DNA of 57,993 nucleotides from Armatimonadota bacterium (GCA_023392285.1 JAEVZK010000101.1:1-57993), one strand, 5' to 3'; counted from the stretch's first letter, positions 8,133-16,601 are shown. The notes: a model not told the origin generated them from the sequence alone. Translations and numbers: made by a program.

Positions 8133-9062
8133 TTGCTTGGGAGAGCAGCAGTGAAATCTGAGGTGTCGAAACCAACTAAAAATGCCGAAAATATTCAGCA
8201 GATGTCTGCGCGGAAATTCCTTCTGAGGTTGATGACGATCGCTCCGGCGATCTTCCTAGGAGGCATTGGCGTGCATGCAAGAGCCATGCTGAATGGCTGG
8301 GACTTTGTGGAGAACGATCCCAAGACGGAAGCGAGCATTCTACGCTATGGCCAGTTCCTGGGCCAGATCGCTCCTGGCCTGCGCGAGGGGCATATCGAAT
8401 CGACCCGCGACGCCGCTACGAAATGGGTGGCCAACTACCAAAATGGCACGCTTCCCGATCTGAACCCCATTGCCTACGACGACACCACGTCCGACGGAGT
8501 CAAGTCGCAGATTTTCTTGGCGAAGAGTCGTCTCTGCGCATTGCTGTCTTCTCATGCGACAAAGAGCTTGCAAGAGGGGAATTCAGCGGAGGGGATGAAG
8601 GACCTCGCGATTTGGATCAAGCTGGGAGACGCCGGTAAGTTTTCAGATTTCATATCTCTCTTCAATGGCACGACTGAGCAGCGGAGGGTCATCTACCTCG
8701 TCGAAAAATACAGAAACAAATTCTCGAAGGATCAACTTCGCACGATTGCCAGCGAATTAGATCAAATCAAGCATGATCAGAAGGCGGTTGAGCGACTGAC
8801 AGTCATCACGAAACACAATTTCCTGACCTATCGCAATCGGCACGGCGATCCGCCGCTGAGCATCGAGGATAGCAGCCTTGTATCGGAGTTGCCTGCGCTC
8901 GTCAAGGGCGATGCGCTGGAAGCGGTACAGTCGATCAAGCAGCGAGGCATTGCCTCCAACGACACCTCTATTCCCAACTTCGTGTCCGGCGTAAGGCTCG
9001 GCATCGCTTCCCAAGCCAATCTGGATGTGAAAATAGCCGAGTTTAAGAAGTCGCTCGACTAG
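8133..9062 (+). CDS. Hypothetical protein with N-terminal membrane segment
   Basis: I do not recognise this protein. It has a basic N-terminus followed by a hydrophobic stretch (LMTIAPAIFLGGIGVHA, residues ~30-46) that could anchor it or act as a signal peptide. The remaining ~260 residues are helical and soluble, with no catalytic motif that I can see. The TTG at 8133 has GAGAAGGGG just upstream; a GTG at 8151 with GGGAGA before it is an equally good start. It is divergent from an ECF sigma gene, and its stop interlocks with that of the convergent anti-sigma gene on the tetramer CTAG (9059-9062). Confidence 0.75.
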   Translation: MLGRAAVKSEVSKPTKNAENIQQMSARKFLLRLMTIAPAIFLGGIGVHARAMLNGWDFVENDPKTEASILRYGQFLGQIAPGLREGHIESTRDAATKWVANYQNGTLPDLNPIAYDDTTSDGVKSQIFLAKSRLCALLSSHATKSLQEGNSAEGMKDLAIWIKLGDAGKFSDFISLFNGTTEQRRVIYLVEKYRNKFSKDQLRTIASELDQIKHDQKAVERLTVITKHNFLTYRNRHGDPPLSIEDSSLVSELPALVKGDALEAVQSIKQRGIASNDTSIPNFVSGVRLGIASQANLDVKIAEFKKSLD

Positions 9063-9901
9063 TTCTGTTCGATTTGAAGAACATCGTCAGTTAGTAGGGT
9101 GACGCGATACTTCTCGCCTAAGGCATTGCTCGCCGCAGCCACTACATCGCTGTTCTCAAATTTCCACTCGATCTTGTCCGTCGGTGAATCTCCCGAGAAC
9201 ATCACCGGAACCCCATAAACGTTCGAAAGCGCCTTGGCGCAATCCAAAAGCGTTCCCGCTGATGTGCGCTCACTCGATCGAGTGCTACCGGGAACAACGA
9301 CGCTCAGCGGCTTATCCCCATCGACCGCAATGGTGAACACTGCTGCGCTTGGGTTTGGATTCTTGAGAATGCTGCGATAAACAGAAGCATGGTCGCCCCC
9401 TACAATGGTGCGATCTACTTCTTTGCCAGCTCCGTTCAGAATGACGACTACTTTGGGGTCAGTGCTGACGAGCCGATAGACGACACCCTCGCTCGCAGTG
9501 CTTAGCGAAGAACTTTTCGCGGTAATCGGTAAAACATTGCTGCTCGCAGATTCAACGTTGCGGTTGTTGATGGTGACCACTGCGCTAATCAAAGCAAGGG
9601 CAGCAACGCCGCTGAAAGCAAGTCCCTTTAGAATTCCCGCCAGAGTAAACGGCTTCTTCTGCTTCTGCTCGTAAATCGCGCGATCCAATCGTTGGGCGAT
9701 CTTCTCACCTAAGTCAGCGGGAACCTGGATCTCTTCCTCCTGATAGAAGGCGAGATCATCCATGGTGCGGGCAAACGACCGGTATTCACCCCCGAGCTTA
9801 GCGTCGGATTCAAGCTTGCTTTCCAGGGACTGCATCAGTCCCGGGTCCAAAGTTCCTTCGTAGTAAGAAGAAAAAAAGTCTTTTGCTTTGTCGTTCGTCA
9901 T
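9059..9901 (-). CDS. Membrane anti-sigma factor with C-terminal STN-like domain
   Basis: 280 residues. Residues 1-85 are cytoplasmic and resemble anti-sigma N-termini (DFFSSYYEGTLDPGLMQSLE) but without the HxxxCxxC zinc motif. A single transmembrane helix lies at ~92-112 (LAFSGVAALALISAVVTI). The extracytoplasmic part ends with a ~70-residue segment (LLDCAKALSNVYGVPVMF, IEWKFENSDVVAAASNAL, LLTDDVLQIE) with the beta-alpha-beta spacing of secretin/TonB short N-terminal (STN) domains. The ECF sigma gene lies 151 bases upstream on the same strand, so it is the likely target. Assignment as anti-sigma rests on position and architecture; the STN resemblance is my own reading. Confidence 0.75.
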   Translation of the reverse strand: MTNDKAKDFFSSYYEGTLDPGLMQSLESKLESDAKLGGEYRSFARTMDDLAFYQEEEIQVPADLGEKIAQRLDRAIYEQKQKKPFTLAGILKGLAFSGVAALALISAVVTINNRNVESASSNVLPITAKSSSLSTASEGVVYRLVSTDPKVVVILNGAGKEVDRTIVGGDHASVYRSILKNPNPSAAVFTIAVDGDKPLSVVVPGSTRSSERTSAGTLLDCAKALSNVYGVPVMFSGDSPTDKIEWKFENSDVVAAASNALGEKYRVTLLTDDVLQIEQN

Positions 9902-10052
9902 TTATGCTGTTCAGCCCTTGATGGGGCAAGGAGTGTGATTCACCAAATTGTCCGATGAACGTCTGACCAAGCAGCTCTCCTTTGCTTGCCTACGCACCAA
10001 GAGTCCGAAAACACAAATGTGCTCCTGAAACTCTGCGTAGCAGACCGGGCTG

Positions 10053-10646
10053 CTAGAGGAAAAGTTCCTCATGTTTAAGTAAAAGGTCCCGAAGCAGTAG
10101 TCGAGCACGGTTGAGGCGGCTCTTTACCGTGCCGAGTGGCAGGTCCAGAGCCGATGCAATTTCCTCGTATGACATGCCCTCCGCGTGGTACATCACGATC
10201 ATTGCGCGTTGATATTCAGGCAATTGAAGGATCGCCTGCTCCACCGCCTTATCCCGTTCGTTCACCAGCGAACGAGCCTCGGGAGTGGGCTTTGTATCCT
10301 CGATTTGGCGCTCCACCGGCCCTTCTCCGTCGCCTTGGAGAGTTCCCTCGAGAGGAACCGTCGGACGGCTCTGGTTCTTCTTGACGATATCTAAAAAGCA
10401 GTTCGTCAGGATCCGATAAAACCAAGTCGAAAACGAAGACTGCGCTTTGAATGTTGCCAGCGCATTATAAGCACGCAGGAATGCTTCCGCGACGACATCG
10501 CCAGCCTCATCCTCGTTGCGCGTCAACCGAAAGGCAAATTGAAATGCCCGCACCTGATAACGCGCCACTAGGTCGTCGAAAGCGGAACGATCTCCGGCTT
10601 GTGCTCTTCGAATAAGCACGTTATCCTCTGTCGTTCGGTCGCTCAT
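10053..10646 (-). CDS. RNA polymerase sigma factor, ECF type
   Basis: About 197 residues with region 2 (FQFAFRLTRNEDEAGDVVAE, FSTWFYRILTNCFLDIVKKN) and region 4 (LPEYQRAMIVMYHAEGMSYE, GTVKSRLNRARLLLRDLL). These are canonical ECF features, with a Pro/Glu-rich linker between regions. I chose the ATG at 10646 (MSDRTTED) because it fits family N-termini; in-frame ATG 10673 and TTG 10685 are alternatives. It is followed on the same strand by the membrane anti-sigma gene, a classic regulatory pair. The upstream neighbour is the divergent signal peptidase gene. Confidence 0.93.
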   Translation of the reverse strand: MSDRTTEDNVLIRRAQAGDRSAFDDLVARYQVRAFQFAFRLTRNEDEAGDVVAEAFLRAYNALATFKAQSSFSTWFYRILTNCFLDIVKKNQSRPTVPLEGTLQGDGEGPVERQIEDTKPTPEARSLVNERDKAVEQAILQLPEYQRAMIVMYHAEGMSYEEIASALDLPLGTVKSRLNRARLLLRDLLLKHEELFL

Positions 10647-10780
10647 GAGCCTGTTTGTTCGAGTGGCAATCATGTATCCAATCAAGCACGAGCGCTTTGG
10701 ACGCTAAATTCGTGCGGCTTTTACACAAGGGGACGCCCTGTGCTTAAATTAAGGTGAAATAAGTATAACGAAAAAAGAGG

Positions 10781-11248
10781 ATGACAAACACAGAACCGGT
10801 TCAACGCAAACCCAGAAAGAATGCAAAGCGAGCAATAACCGGTTTTCTTGCCGCGCTCCTGTTCGTGCTTTGCTTCGTCGTTTTCTTCCGGCTGAACTTT
10901 ACGTCCGTACAAGTCTCGGGCGAATCCATGATTCCGACGCTTCACAACGGCCAGAAAGTTCTCGTGAGCAGCGCCTACTGGCTGGTGGGCCGTATCAAAC
11001 CTGGTGACATCGTCGTGATTCGTGAGGAAGAGGCCAACGACTTCATCATCAAGCGCGTGTTCAAGATGGCAGGCGATGCCGTCGACACTTACAATGCTCC
11101 CACTTCTTGGCGGCTCGAAAGCGGCCCGTACATTGTCCCGGAAAAGAGCATTTACGTTCTGGGAGATAACCGCCAAGTTTCCGAAGACAGCCGTAAATTT
11201 GGCTCCGTACAGCTGTCTCGTGTGATTGGGAAGGTGGTTGCCTATTAA
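10781..11248 (+). CDS. lepB: Signal peptidase I
   Basis: 155 residues. A basic N-terminus and one transmembrane helix (residues ~18-38) precede the catalytic box SGESMIPTL with the nucleophilic Ser, the general-base Lys in FIIKRV, and box E GDNRQVSEDSRKFG. It cleaves signal peptides from secreted precursors at the outer face of the inner membrane. The protein is short for the family but has every catalytic box. There is an AAGAGG immediately before the ATG and a TATAAC 11 bases farther up. The NUDIX gene downstream overlaps the 3' end if its TTG start at 11226 is right. Confidence 0.94.
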   Translation: MTNTEPVQRKPRKNAKRAITGFLAALLFVLCFVVFFRLNFTSVQVSGESMIPTLHNGQKVLVSSAYWLVGRIKPGDIVVIREEEANDFIIKRVFKMAGDAVDTYNAPTSWRLESGPYIVPEKSIYVLGDNRQVSEDSRKFGSVQLSRVIGKVVAY

Positions 11249-11729
11249 GAGATTTCCAACCTGCCCCTATGGCAAGCAGACGCTGACCTTCTATCCGGCC
11301 CCTTTCCGGGCACCTCTTCGGGCGTTTGCGGCTATGGTATTCCCCTATTGCGATGGAAGGGTCCTTGTCTGCGACATCGAAGATCGCGGGTGGTCGATTC
11401 CGAGCGGACGCGTCGAGCCACATGAGACTTCGGTCGAAGCCGTTATTCGGGAAGCTCAGGAGGAAGGCGGTGTCCTATTGTGCGACCTGCAATATATCGG
11501 CTGCTACCGCATTTCCGAAAAGATGGAAGTGCGCTGGGCGGACGTCTATGTCGCTCGAATATCTGAATTTGGCGAGATCATCATGAAGGAAGAGTCGCTC
11601 GATCGTCAGCTCGTTACCTTCGAGGAGCTGCCCCACATCTACCATCTCTGGAATCCTCTGACGGAGATGGTCTTCAACCATTCGCTCGAGATCTTCCAGC
11701 GCTTCGAATCTCAGGCTAGTTCCACGTAA
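11226..11729 (+). CDS. NUDIX hydrolase
   Basis: The NUDIX box is complete: GRVEPHETSVEAV followed by IREAQEEGG matches G-x5-E-x7-REUXEEXGU. The family hydrolyses nucleoside diphosphates linked to another moiety, using Mg2+ bound by the box glutamates; the substrate here is unknown. The TTG at 11226 overlaps lepB by 23 bases and has no good ribosome site. An in-frame ATG at 11334 would start just before the fold (MVFPYCDGR) but may be too short. The 3' end overlaps the convergent M48 peptidase gene by 14 bases. Confidence 0.85.
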   Translation: MGRWLPIKRFPTCPYGKQTLTFYPAPFRAPLRAFAAMVFPYCDGRVLVCDIEDRGWSIPSGRVEPHETSVEAVIREAQEEGGVLLCDLQYIGCYRISEKMEVRWADVYVARISEFGEIIMKEESLDRQLVTFEELPHIYHLWNPLTEMVFNHSLEIFQRFESQASST

Positions 11730-12483
11730 TCGGCTTCTGCGGCGGATACTGCTTGCCCGACTTCTTGATCATGTCCTCAATTCGATTGATGCGGCTGCTG
11801 TCGCCAGGGTGATCGCTCAAGAACTCCGGTGGCTTGCTGCCGCCGCTCTTTTGGAGGATGCGGAACACATCGGCCATGCCTTCGGGGTTGTAGCCAGCTT
11901 TCGCCATAAGGTCAAACCCCTGCACATCGGCTTCCGTCTCGTGCTTTCGCGAGTAGGGCAGATTGACAAGGACGTCGAGCCCGATGTTTGCAAGGCTAGC
12001 CGTCGTGCGGTTTGCCCCGAAGACGAGCAGGCCTAAGTTAAGCAATAAGCCTTTTTGCTGCTGATCCCGATATTGATACGCCCAGTGCTCGCGGCGAACG
12101 TGGGTGAGCTCGTGAGCCATGACTCCCGCAATTTGGTCTTCCGTGGTCAGCTTGTCGATCAATCCCGTATAGACAAACGTCGGCCCTCCAGGCAGGGCGA
12201 ATGCATTCACTTCCTTGCTCTGAATCACGTCGAAAGAGAATTGCCACGGCTGACGGCTTGCTGGATCCATGGCATTGACCAAGCTCTGCCCAATGCGGCG
12301 CACCGCTCTCACACGTTCATCATAGGAGGGGAGCACCTTTTCTTTCTTTCGAATTTCATCGGCGGCTTGCGTTCCCAACTTCACTTGATCAGCCTTGCTT
12401 GGCTTACCAAATTGAGCGCTTGCTGGCACTGCGACGCCCATCGACAGAGCGGCGACAAGAGGAAGTGCAAATCGGAGATTCAT
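11716..12483 (-). CDS. M48-family periplasmic metallopeptidase
   Basis: 255 residues with a clear Sec signal peptide cleaved around ASAQ (residues 20-24). Zinc is bound by HELTH (in VMAHELTHVRREH) and a downstream Glu in HETEADVQGFDLM. NAFALPGGPTFVYTGLI is typical of BepA/LoiP-type peptidases. These are periplasmic proteases linked to outer-membrane or envelope quality control. There is no TPR tail, so it is closer to the single-domain LoiP type. The start is preceded by GAAAGAA. Confidence 0.92.
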   Translation of the reverse strand: MNLRFALPLVAALSMGVAVPASAQFGKPSKADQVKLGTQAADEIRKKEKVLPSYDERVRAVRRIGQSLVNAMDPASRQPWQFSFDVIQSKEVNAFALPGGPTFVYTGLIDKLTTEDQIAGVMAHELTHVRREHWAYQYRDQQQKGLLLNLGLLVFGANRTTASLANIGLDVLVNLPYSRKHETEADVQGFDLMAKAGYNPEGMADVFRILQKSGGSKPPEFLSDHPGDSSRINRIEDMIKKSGKQYPPQKPITWN

Positions 12484-12558
12484 GTTCTTTCAGACGAATC
12501 TACCGGATGAAGGTTGCGCCGCGTCAGGGACCAACACGGGCTCGGAGCGGTATCCTCT

Positions 12559-12564
12559 TAACCT
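12559..12564 (+). promoter_or_regulatory. Putative leaderless -10 (TAACCT) of etfBA
   Basis: TAACCT ends 6 bases before the etfB ATG at 12571, and no Shine-Dalgarno sequence is present in the GGACTT between them. A TATCCT lies 8 bases farther up as an alternative. Confidence 0.45.
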
Positions 12565-12570
12565 GGACTT

Positions 12571-13308
12571 ATGAAAATTTTGGTTCCAATCAAGCGTGTA
12601 GTCGATCCCTACGCGAAAGTAAAGCCGATGCCCGACGGTAGCGGGATTGACAGCGGCGGACAGAAGTTCGAAATCAACCCGTTCGACGAAATTGCAGTGG
12701 AAGAAGCCGTGAGGTTGAAGGAGAAGGGCGTTGCGACCGAGGTAGTGGTGGTTTCGATCGGTGAGCCGAAAGCCGAAGATCAGCTACGAAAGGCGCTCGC
12801 TATCGGTGCCGATCGGGCGATCTTGGTCGAAAGCGATATCCGATGGGATTCGCCGACCGTGGCCACTGAACTTGCTGAAATCGCCAAAGAGGTGGCCCCG
12901 GACCTTATCATCATGGGCAAACAGGCCACGGACGACGACAACAATCAAGCTGGCCAAATGCTCGCAGCCAAGCTGGGCTGGCCGCAAGCCACCTTCGCGT
13001 CGAAAGTCGAGGTAAATGGAAGTCGCGCTTCCGTTACTCGGGAGACGGATACCGGGGAAGAAACTCTGGATATTCCATTACCTGCCGTCGTCACCACCGA
13101 TCTGCGACTAAACGAACCCCGCTATATTGCCCTGCCTGGCATTATCAAAGCGAGATCCAAGCCGCTTGAGAAGCGGGCAGCTAAGACTACGCCCCAGCCA
13201 AAGACGCGGACGCTGAAAGTGGAAGCGCCACCTGCCCGAGCGGCCGGACAGCGCGTCGGCAGTGTCGATGAACTTATAAGCGCTCTTCGATCCCGAGGTG
13301 TCCTCTAA
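12571..13308 (+). CDS. etfB: Electron transfer flavoprotein, beta subunit
   Basis: 245 residues starting MKILVPIKRVVDPYAKVK, with NPFDEIAVEEAVRLKEKG and the family signature region around IIMGKQATDDDNNQAGQMLA. EtfB binds AMP and part of the FAD of the Etf heterodimer, which collects electrons from acyl-CoA and related dehydrogenases. The stop overlaps the etfA ATG by one base (TAATG), so translation is coupled. No EtfQO or acyl-CoA dehydrogenase gene is present nearby. Confidence 0.95.
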   Translation: MKILVPIKRVVDPYAKVKPMPDGSGIDSGGQKFEINPFDEIAVEEAVRLKEKGVATEVVVVSIGEPKAEDQLRKALAIGADRAILVESDIRWDSPTVATELAEIAKEVAPDLIIMGKQATDDDNNQAGQMLAAKLGWPQATFASKVEVNGSRASVTRETDTGEETLDIPLPAVVTTDLRLNEPRYIALPGIIKARSKPLEKRAAKTTPQPKTRTLKVEAPPARAAGQRVGSVDELISALRSRGVL

Positions 13309-14198
13309 TGAGCCGATTATTATTTGTTGCCTTCGAGTCTTCTGAAAATTGCATGGGCAGCGGAATTGCTGACGCGCTGGGAATCCCCTTCGATGTGATC
13401 TGCCTGGCCAGCGCTTGTAGCGGCGAGTGCGGAGCGGAAAAAGTGATGACCCCTGGGTGGAGTGAAATTCCACCTGCCGACGCGCTTGCGACCGACCTTG
13501 GGCAGATTGCTTCCGGTTACAGTCACATCGCTGCCGTCGCCTCGATGGCGAGCAAAGACGCAATGGCCCGACTGGCTGGCTTGCTGGATGCGGCGATGAT
13601 CACCGACGTCATCGAAATCCAATCCGAAACCGTGTTCAAGCGACCCATCGTTGCCGGGTCTCTCATTGAAACCGTTGAAGCACTTGCCTCGCCCGTAGTC
13701 TTCACGTTCCGCCCCGCCGGATTCGCGAAAGCTCCCGGTGCGATGGGCAGTGCGGCCGTCGAAAAGGTAACGATGAACTCCTCATCGAATGTTCTTCGCT
13801 CTGGCAAGACGAGCCGCGGTGGGAGCCGCCCGGACCTGGCTCAAGCGAAGGTGGTGGTCAGCGGAGGTCGGCCTCTCCGCGACAAGGAAACCTTTGAGCG
13901 AGTCATCGGCGGATTTGCGGACCGTCTCGGTGCCGCCGTTGGCGCGACTCGTGCCGCGGTTGATTCGGGCATCGCTCCAAACGAGCTGCAGGTTGGTCAA
14001 ACCGGTAAGATCGTCGCTCCCGACCTGTACATCGCAGCCGGAATTTCTGGCTCGACGCAGCACATGGCAGGAATCAAAGATTCTAAGGTGATCGTCGCCA
14101 TCAACAAGGATCCAGACGCTCCTATTTTCGATGCAGCCGACTATGGCTTGGTTGCCGATCTGTTCGAAGCGATTCCAGAATTCGAATCGAAGCTCTAG
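13308..14198 (+). CDS. etfA: Electron transfer flavoprotein, alpha subunit
   Basis: 296 residues. The C-terminal FAD-binding half shows the family pattern GQTGKIVAPDLYIAAGISG, then STQHMAGIKDSKVIVAIN and KDPDAPIFDAADYG. The N-terminal half is shorter than in many homologues. It forms the FAD-carrying heterodimer with the preceding EtfB. The stop interlocks with that of the convergent reductase gene on CTAG (14195-14198), leaving no intergenic space for a terminator. Confidence 0.95.
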   Translation: MSRLLFVAFESSENCMGSGIADALGIPFDVICLASACSGECGAEKVMTPGWSEIPPADALATDLGQIASGYSHIAAVASMASKDAMARLAGLLDAAMITDVIEIQSETVFKRPIVAGSLIETVEALASPVVFTFRPAGFAKAPGAMGSAAVEKVTMNSSSNVLRSGKTSRGGSRPDLAQAKVVVSGGRPLRDKETFERVIGGFADRLGAAVGATRAAVDSGIAPNELQVGQTGKIVAPDLYIAAGISGSTQHMAGIKDSKVIVAINKDPDAPIFDAADYGLVADLFEAIPEFESKL

Positions 14199-15259
14199 CG
14201 CCTCGATTCCTTTCTAGCCTTTCGAGCGCGGTCGATCGCTTCCTGATCGACCGCTTTTTCAAAGGAACGGAACTTGGAGAGTTCAAACCCATGCTTATGG
14301 GCCAGCCTGTTGATCTCTTCCACCTGTTCAACCGAGACATCTTTGCCAAGCGTGAAGTTTTCTATTCTTCCATCCAGCGCCAGCATCATCGTCTCGCTCA
14401 TGCAGGCATAGGCCGTTTTCTCCGGGAATCCAAAATTAAGATTGAACTCGACATCCCCAGGAACCTTCACAACTCCACCTTCGATGACGAGCACGTCCGG
14501 GCGCTCTTTACTCACACGGACACTCACATCTCGCGGCCTAGCGACGTCGCAGACGATTGCCCCTGGCTTCAGATATTCAGGCATGATGAGCTCCTTACCT
14601 GCCGAGCTGACGGTGACGATCGCATCGGCCTGCGAGACGTCTCGCACATCGATGGAAGCGGTGGCATTGACCAGTTCGTCGGCGACCTGTTGAGTTCGAT
14701 CGAGGTCGCGTCCGATGACAATGGTGTGTCCAAAGTGCGGGGACAAGATCTTTGCGCAGGTCTTGCCGATCGATCCCGTGGCACCAACGACCGCAAGAGT
14801 CGCCTCCCCTAGATCTATTTCTAGCTGCTTGCAAGCACGCAAAGTCGCTTCGATGGCCGTGGAAATCGTATACGAGTTTCCCGTCGTCACTGCCTTGATC
14901 TTGGACTTTTTAGCAACTGTTACCCCGCCATCGCCAACGACGCTCGTAAACGCGCCAAGGCCGCAAATGTCAGCCCCAAGCTCGGCCCCGAGATCACAGC
15001 ACTGGGTGATCTTGCGATAAACCTCTTCGATGGGCACGGTCTTGATCATCTGATTCGGTGTGAGGGGAAGTGCAATGAACCATCCCTCCGTCCTCGCTCC
15101 GGTCGGAGACTCGATGCCCGTGATATGGCTCATGAGAACCGGATCTTTGCGACGAGCAAATTCTTCCACCCATCGCTCAGGCAGGAACTTGACGAACGGA
15201 TACTTCCGAGCAACGTCCATCTTGCTGAACGGATGGATGATAAAGGCGAATTTGGTCAA
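14195..15259 (-). CDS. Fatty acyl-ACP reductase-like / shikimate dehydrogenase-like NAD(P) enzyme
   Basis: 354 residues. A Rossmann motif TLAVVGATGSIGKTCAK lies mid-protein. Preceding GLGAFTSVVGDGG and VTTGNSYTISTAIEAT, and following VIEGGVVKVPGDVEF and ACMSETMMLALDG, closely parallel the cyanobacterial long-chain acyl-ACP reductase (AAR), including the Cys in the latter segment that corresponds to the acyl-binding Cys region. Databases often label such non-cyanobacterial relatives shikimate or quinate dehydrogenase. It follows the quinate-dehydrogenase-like gene by 10 bases. The TTG start at 15259 has TAGAGT exactly 6 bases upstream, so it may also have its own promoter. No aldehyde-deformylating oxygenase gene is in the window. 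Confidence 0.8.
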   Translation of the reverse strand: MTKFAFIIHPFSKMDVARKYPFVKFLPERWVEEFARRKDPVLMSHITGIESPTGARTEGWFIALPLTPNQMIKTVPIEEVYRKITQCCDLGAELGADICGLGAFTSVVGDGGVTVAKKSKIKAVTTGNSYTISTAIEATLRACKQLEIDLGEATLAVVGATGSIGKTCAKILSPHFGHTIVIGRDLDRTQQVADELVNATASIDVRDVSQADAIVTVSSAGKELIMPEYLKPGAIVCDVARPRDVSVRVSKERPDVLVIEGGVVKVPGDVEFNLNFGFPEKTAYACMSETMMLALDGRIENFTLGKDVSVEQVEEINRLAHKHGFELSKFRSFEKAVDQEAIDRARKARKESRR

Positions 15260-15265
15260 CGTTGT

Positions 15266-15271
15266 ACTCTA
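15266..15271 (-). promoter_or_regulatory. Putative leaderless -10 (TAGAGT) overlapping upstream stop codon
   Basis: TAGAGT on the minus strand includes the TAG stop of the upstream quinate-dehydrogenase-like gene and ends 6 bases before the TTG start at 15259. It would give an internal, leaderless transcript start. Confidence 0.35.
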
Positions 15272-16201
15272 CGGAGCGGTTTGAAGTGAGGTTGTGCCTG
15301 ACGTCAGGTCGATCACGTTCGGCTTCCAGTCCAGTCGCTTCAAGGTATCGAGATAATCCTGCTCTTTCATCGCTTCCGGACGTTTTCCGAGAAGCGCGAC
15401 GATTACTCCTTCCATCACATTAGTCGCAAAAGTTTCTCCCTCGATTACGGGTGTGGTCGTAATAGCCCTTGCTACCTTAACTTCTCTCAACAGATCTAGG
15501 TCAGCCTTTCGCAAAGTTTGTGTAATGATCGTCTTGCCAGTCATGTCGGCTGGCATGTATCGCCGAATGTAGTGCCAATCTCCGCAAACGATATCGGCTT
15601 CCCGAAAAACTTTCTCGTGCTTGGGGGTGCGCTGCTCCTGTTTCTCGCCGGTCGGATAAACCCACTTGAATGGCAACCGAGTGAAGATCGGGAGGGCGAA
15701 TGCGCCAACACTCTTCACCTGCTGGTAACTCGTCAGCTTGATCGGTAACCCGATCGCGAAGAGAATATCTCCAAAGATAGTCTTGCCGCCCGCCTCAACT
15801 AATGCCTGAGCCATCCCGAAGCGATCGACCGCACTGACCAGCAGAGTGGTGGAATTCGCAAAGTCAACAATCTTCTCACGTTGTAGATAACGGATCGTTT
15901 CCCGCTCCAGCGTGTGCTTGAGACCGCTGCCGTCGACGATCGGCGTATGCTTCGCGCCGCTGATGAGCTTTAGGATCTGCTTGAACGCGTACTTCTTCTG
16001 CTCCAGAACGACCCAAATGTCCGCCCCTCCCACTCCAAGCGCATCGACTTTCCCGTCCAGGTCTTTAAACATTTGGCCGAACTTCGCTAAGTCACCGTCA
16101 GTGCCGATTCTTTCCAAGCGGAATTCCTCACCTAAGATGGTAACGTCGTTCGCCTTGTCACGCTTACTTGTGCCGAGGGAAACTGAGACGACGCGCTTCA
16201 T
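15269..16201 (-). CDS. Quinate 5-dehydrogenase-like conserved protein
   Basis: About 310 residues opening MKRVVSVSLGTSKRDKA, with ERIGTDGDLAKFGQM, TPIVDGSGLKHTLERE and FGDILFAIGLPI. This resembles a conserved family commonly labelled quinate 5-dehydrogenase in databases, known to me from several thermophile lineages. I see no classical GxGxxG Rossmann loop at the start, and the label has, as far as I know, little experimental backing. The ATG at 16201 lies 5 bases after the ridA stop with AAAGG before it. The downstream neighbour is the AAR-like gene. The enzymatic role is unknown. Confidence 0.72.
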   Translation of the reverse strand: MKRVVSVSLGTSKRDKANDVTILGEEFRLERIGTDGDLAKFGQMFKDLDGKVDALGVGGADIWVVLEQKKYAFKQILKLISGAKHTPIVDGSGLKHTLERETIRYLQREKIVDFANSTTLLVSAVDRFGMAQALVEAGGKTIFGDILFAIGLPIKLTSYQQVKSVGAFALPIFTRLPFKWVYPTGEKQEQRTPKHEKVFREADIVCGDWHYIRRYMPADMTGKTIITQTLRKADLDLLREVKVARAITTTPVIEGETFATNVMEGVIVALLGKRPEAMKEQDYLDTLKRLDWKPNVIDLTSGTTSLQTAP

Positions 16202-16206
16202 GCCTT

Positions 16207-16587
16207 TCAATAGACGGCGATGGCTTCAATTTCGACATCGACATTTCTCGGCAGTCCGGCAACGGCGACGGTGGACCTTGCCGGCGGTTCGGCATCGAAG
16301 AATGTTTGGTAAACACGATTCACCGTGGCGAAGTGATCCATCGACGAGAGAAAAATCGTCGTCTTCACAATCGCCGAGATATCCAACCCAGCGGCGGCCA
16401 GAAGTGCTTTGATGTTTTCCATCGATTGCTCAGCTTGCTCTTCGACTGTTTTGGCCACCATCTCGCCAGCGGCAGTCAAGGGAATTTGCCCGCTGCAGAA
16501 TAGGAAATTTCCTGAAGCCTTGATCGCTTGTGAGTAAGGACCGATCGCTCCCGGTGCCTTGTCGGTGGAGATAACTTCACGCTTCAT
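16207..16587 (-). CDS. ridA: RidA family enamine/imine deaminase
   Basis: 126 residues from the ATG at 16587 (MKREVISTDKAPGAIGPYSQ), with FCSGQIPLTAAGEMV, the C-terminal RSTVAVAGLPRNVDVEIEA carrying the conserved Arg, and IEAIAVY at the end. RidA hydrolyses reactive enamines and imines such as 2-aminoacrylate released by PLP enzymes. The reading frame extends 19 codons upstream, but the ATG at 16587 matches family length and has TATTCT 8 bases upstream. It heads an operon with the quinate-like and AAR-like genes, which is an unusual setting. Confidence 0.92.
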   Translation of the reverse strand: MKREVISTDKAPGAIGPYSQAIKASGNFLFCSGQIPLTAAGEMVAKTVEEQAEQSMENIKALLAAAGLDISAIVKTTIFLSSMDHFATVNRVYQTFFDAEPPARSTVAVAGLPRNVDVEIEAIAVY

Positions 16588-16595
16588 ACCGCGAG

Positions 16596-16601
16596 AGAAT
16601 A
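16596..16601 (-). promoter_or_regulatory. Putative leaderless -10 (TATTCT) of ridA operon
   Basis: TATTCT on the minus strand ends 8 bases before the ridA ATG at 16587. The spacer CTCGCGGT has no Shine-Dalgarno sequence. Confidence 0.45.

Noticed and set aside
14195..15259. Alkane biosynthesis locus
   Set aside because: The reductase resembles AAR but no aldehyde-deformylating oxygenase or other alkane gene is in the window.
15577..15606. Possible minus-strand sigma-28 motif (AAAGTTT ... GCCGATAT)
   Set aside because: Spacing is 8 instead of 11 bases and it lies within a coding gene with no start nearby.
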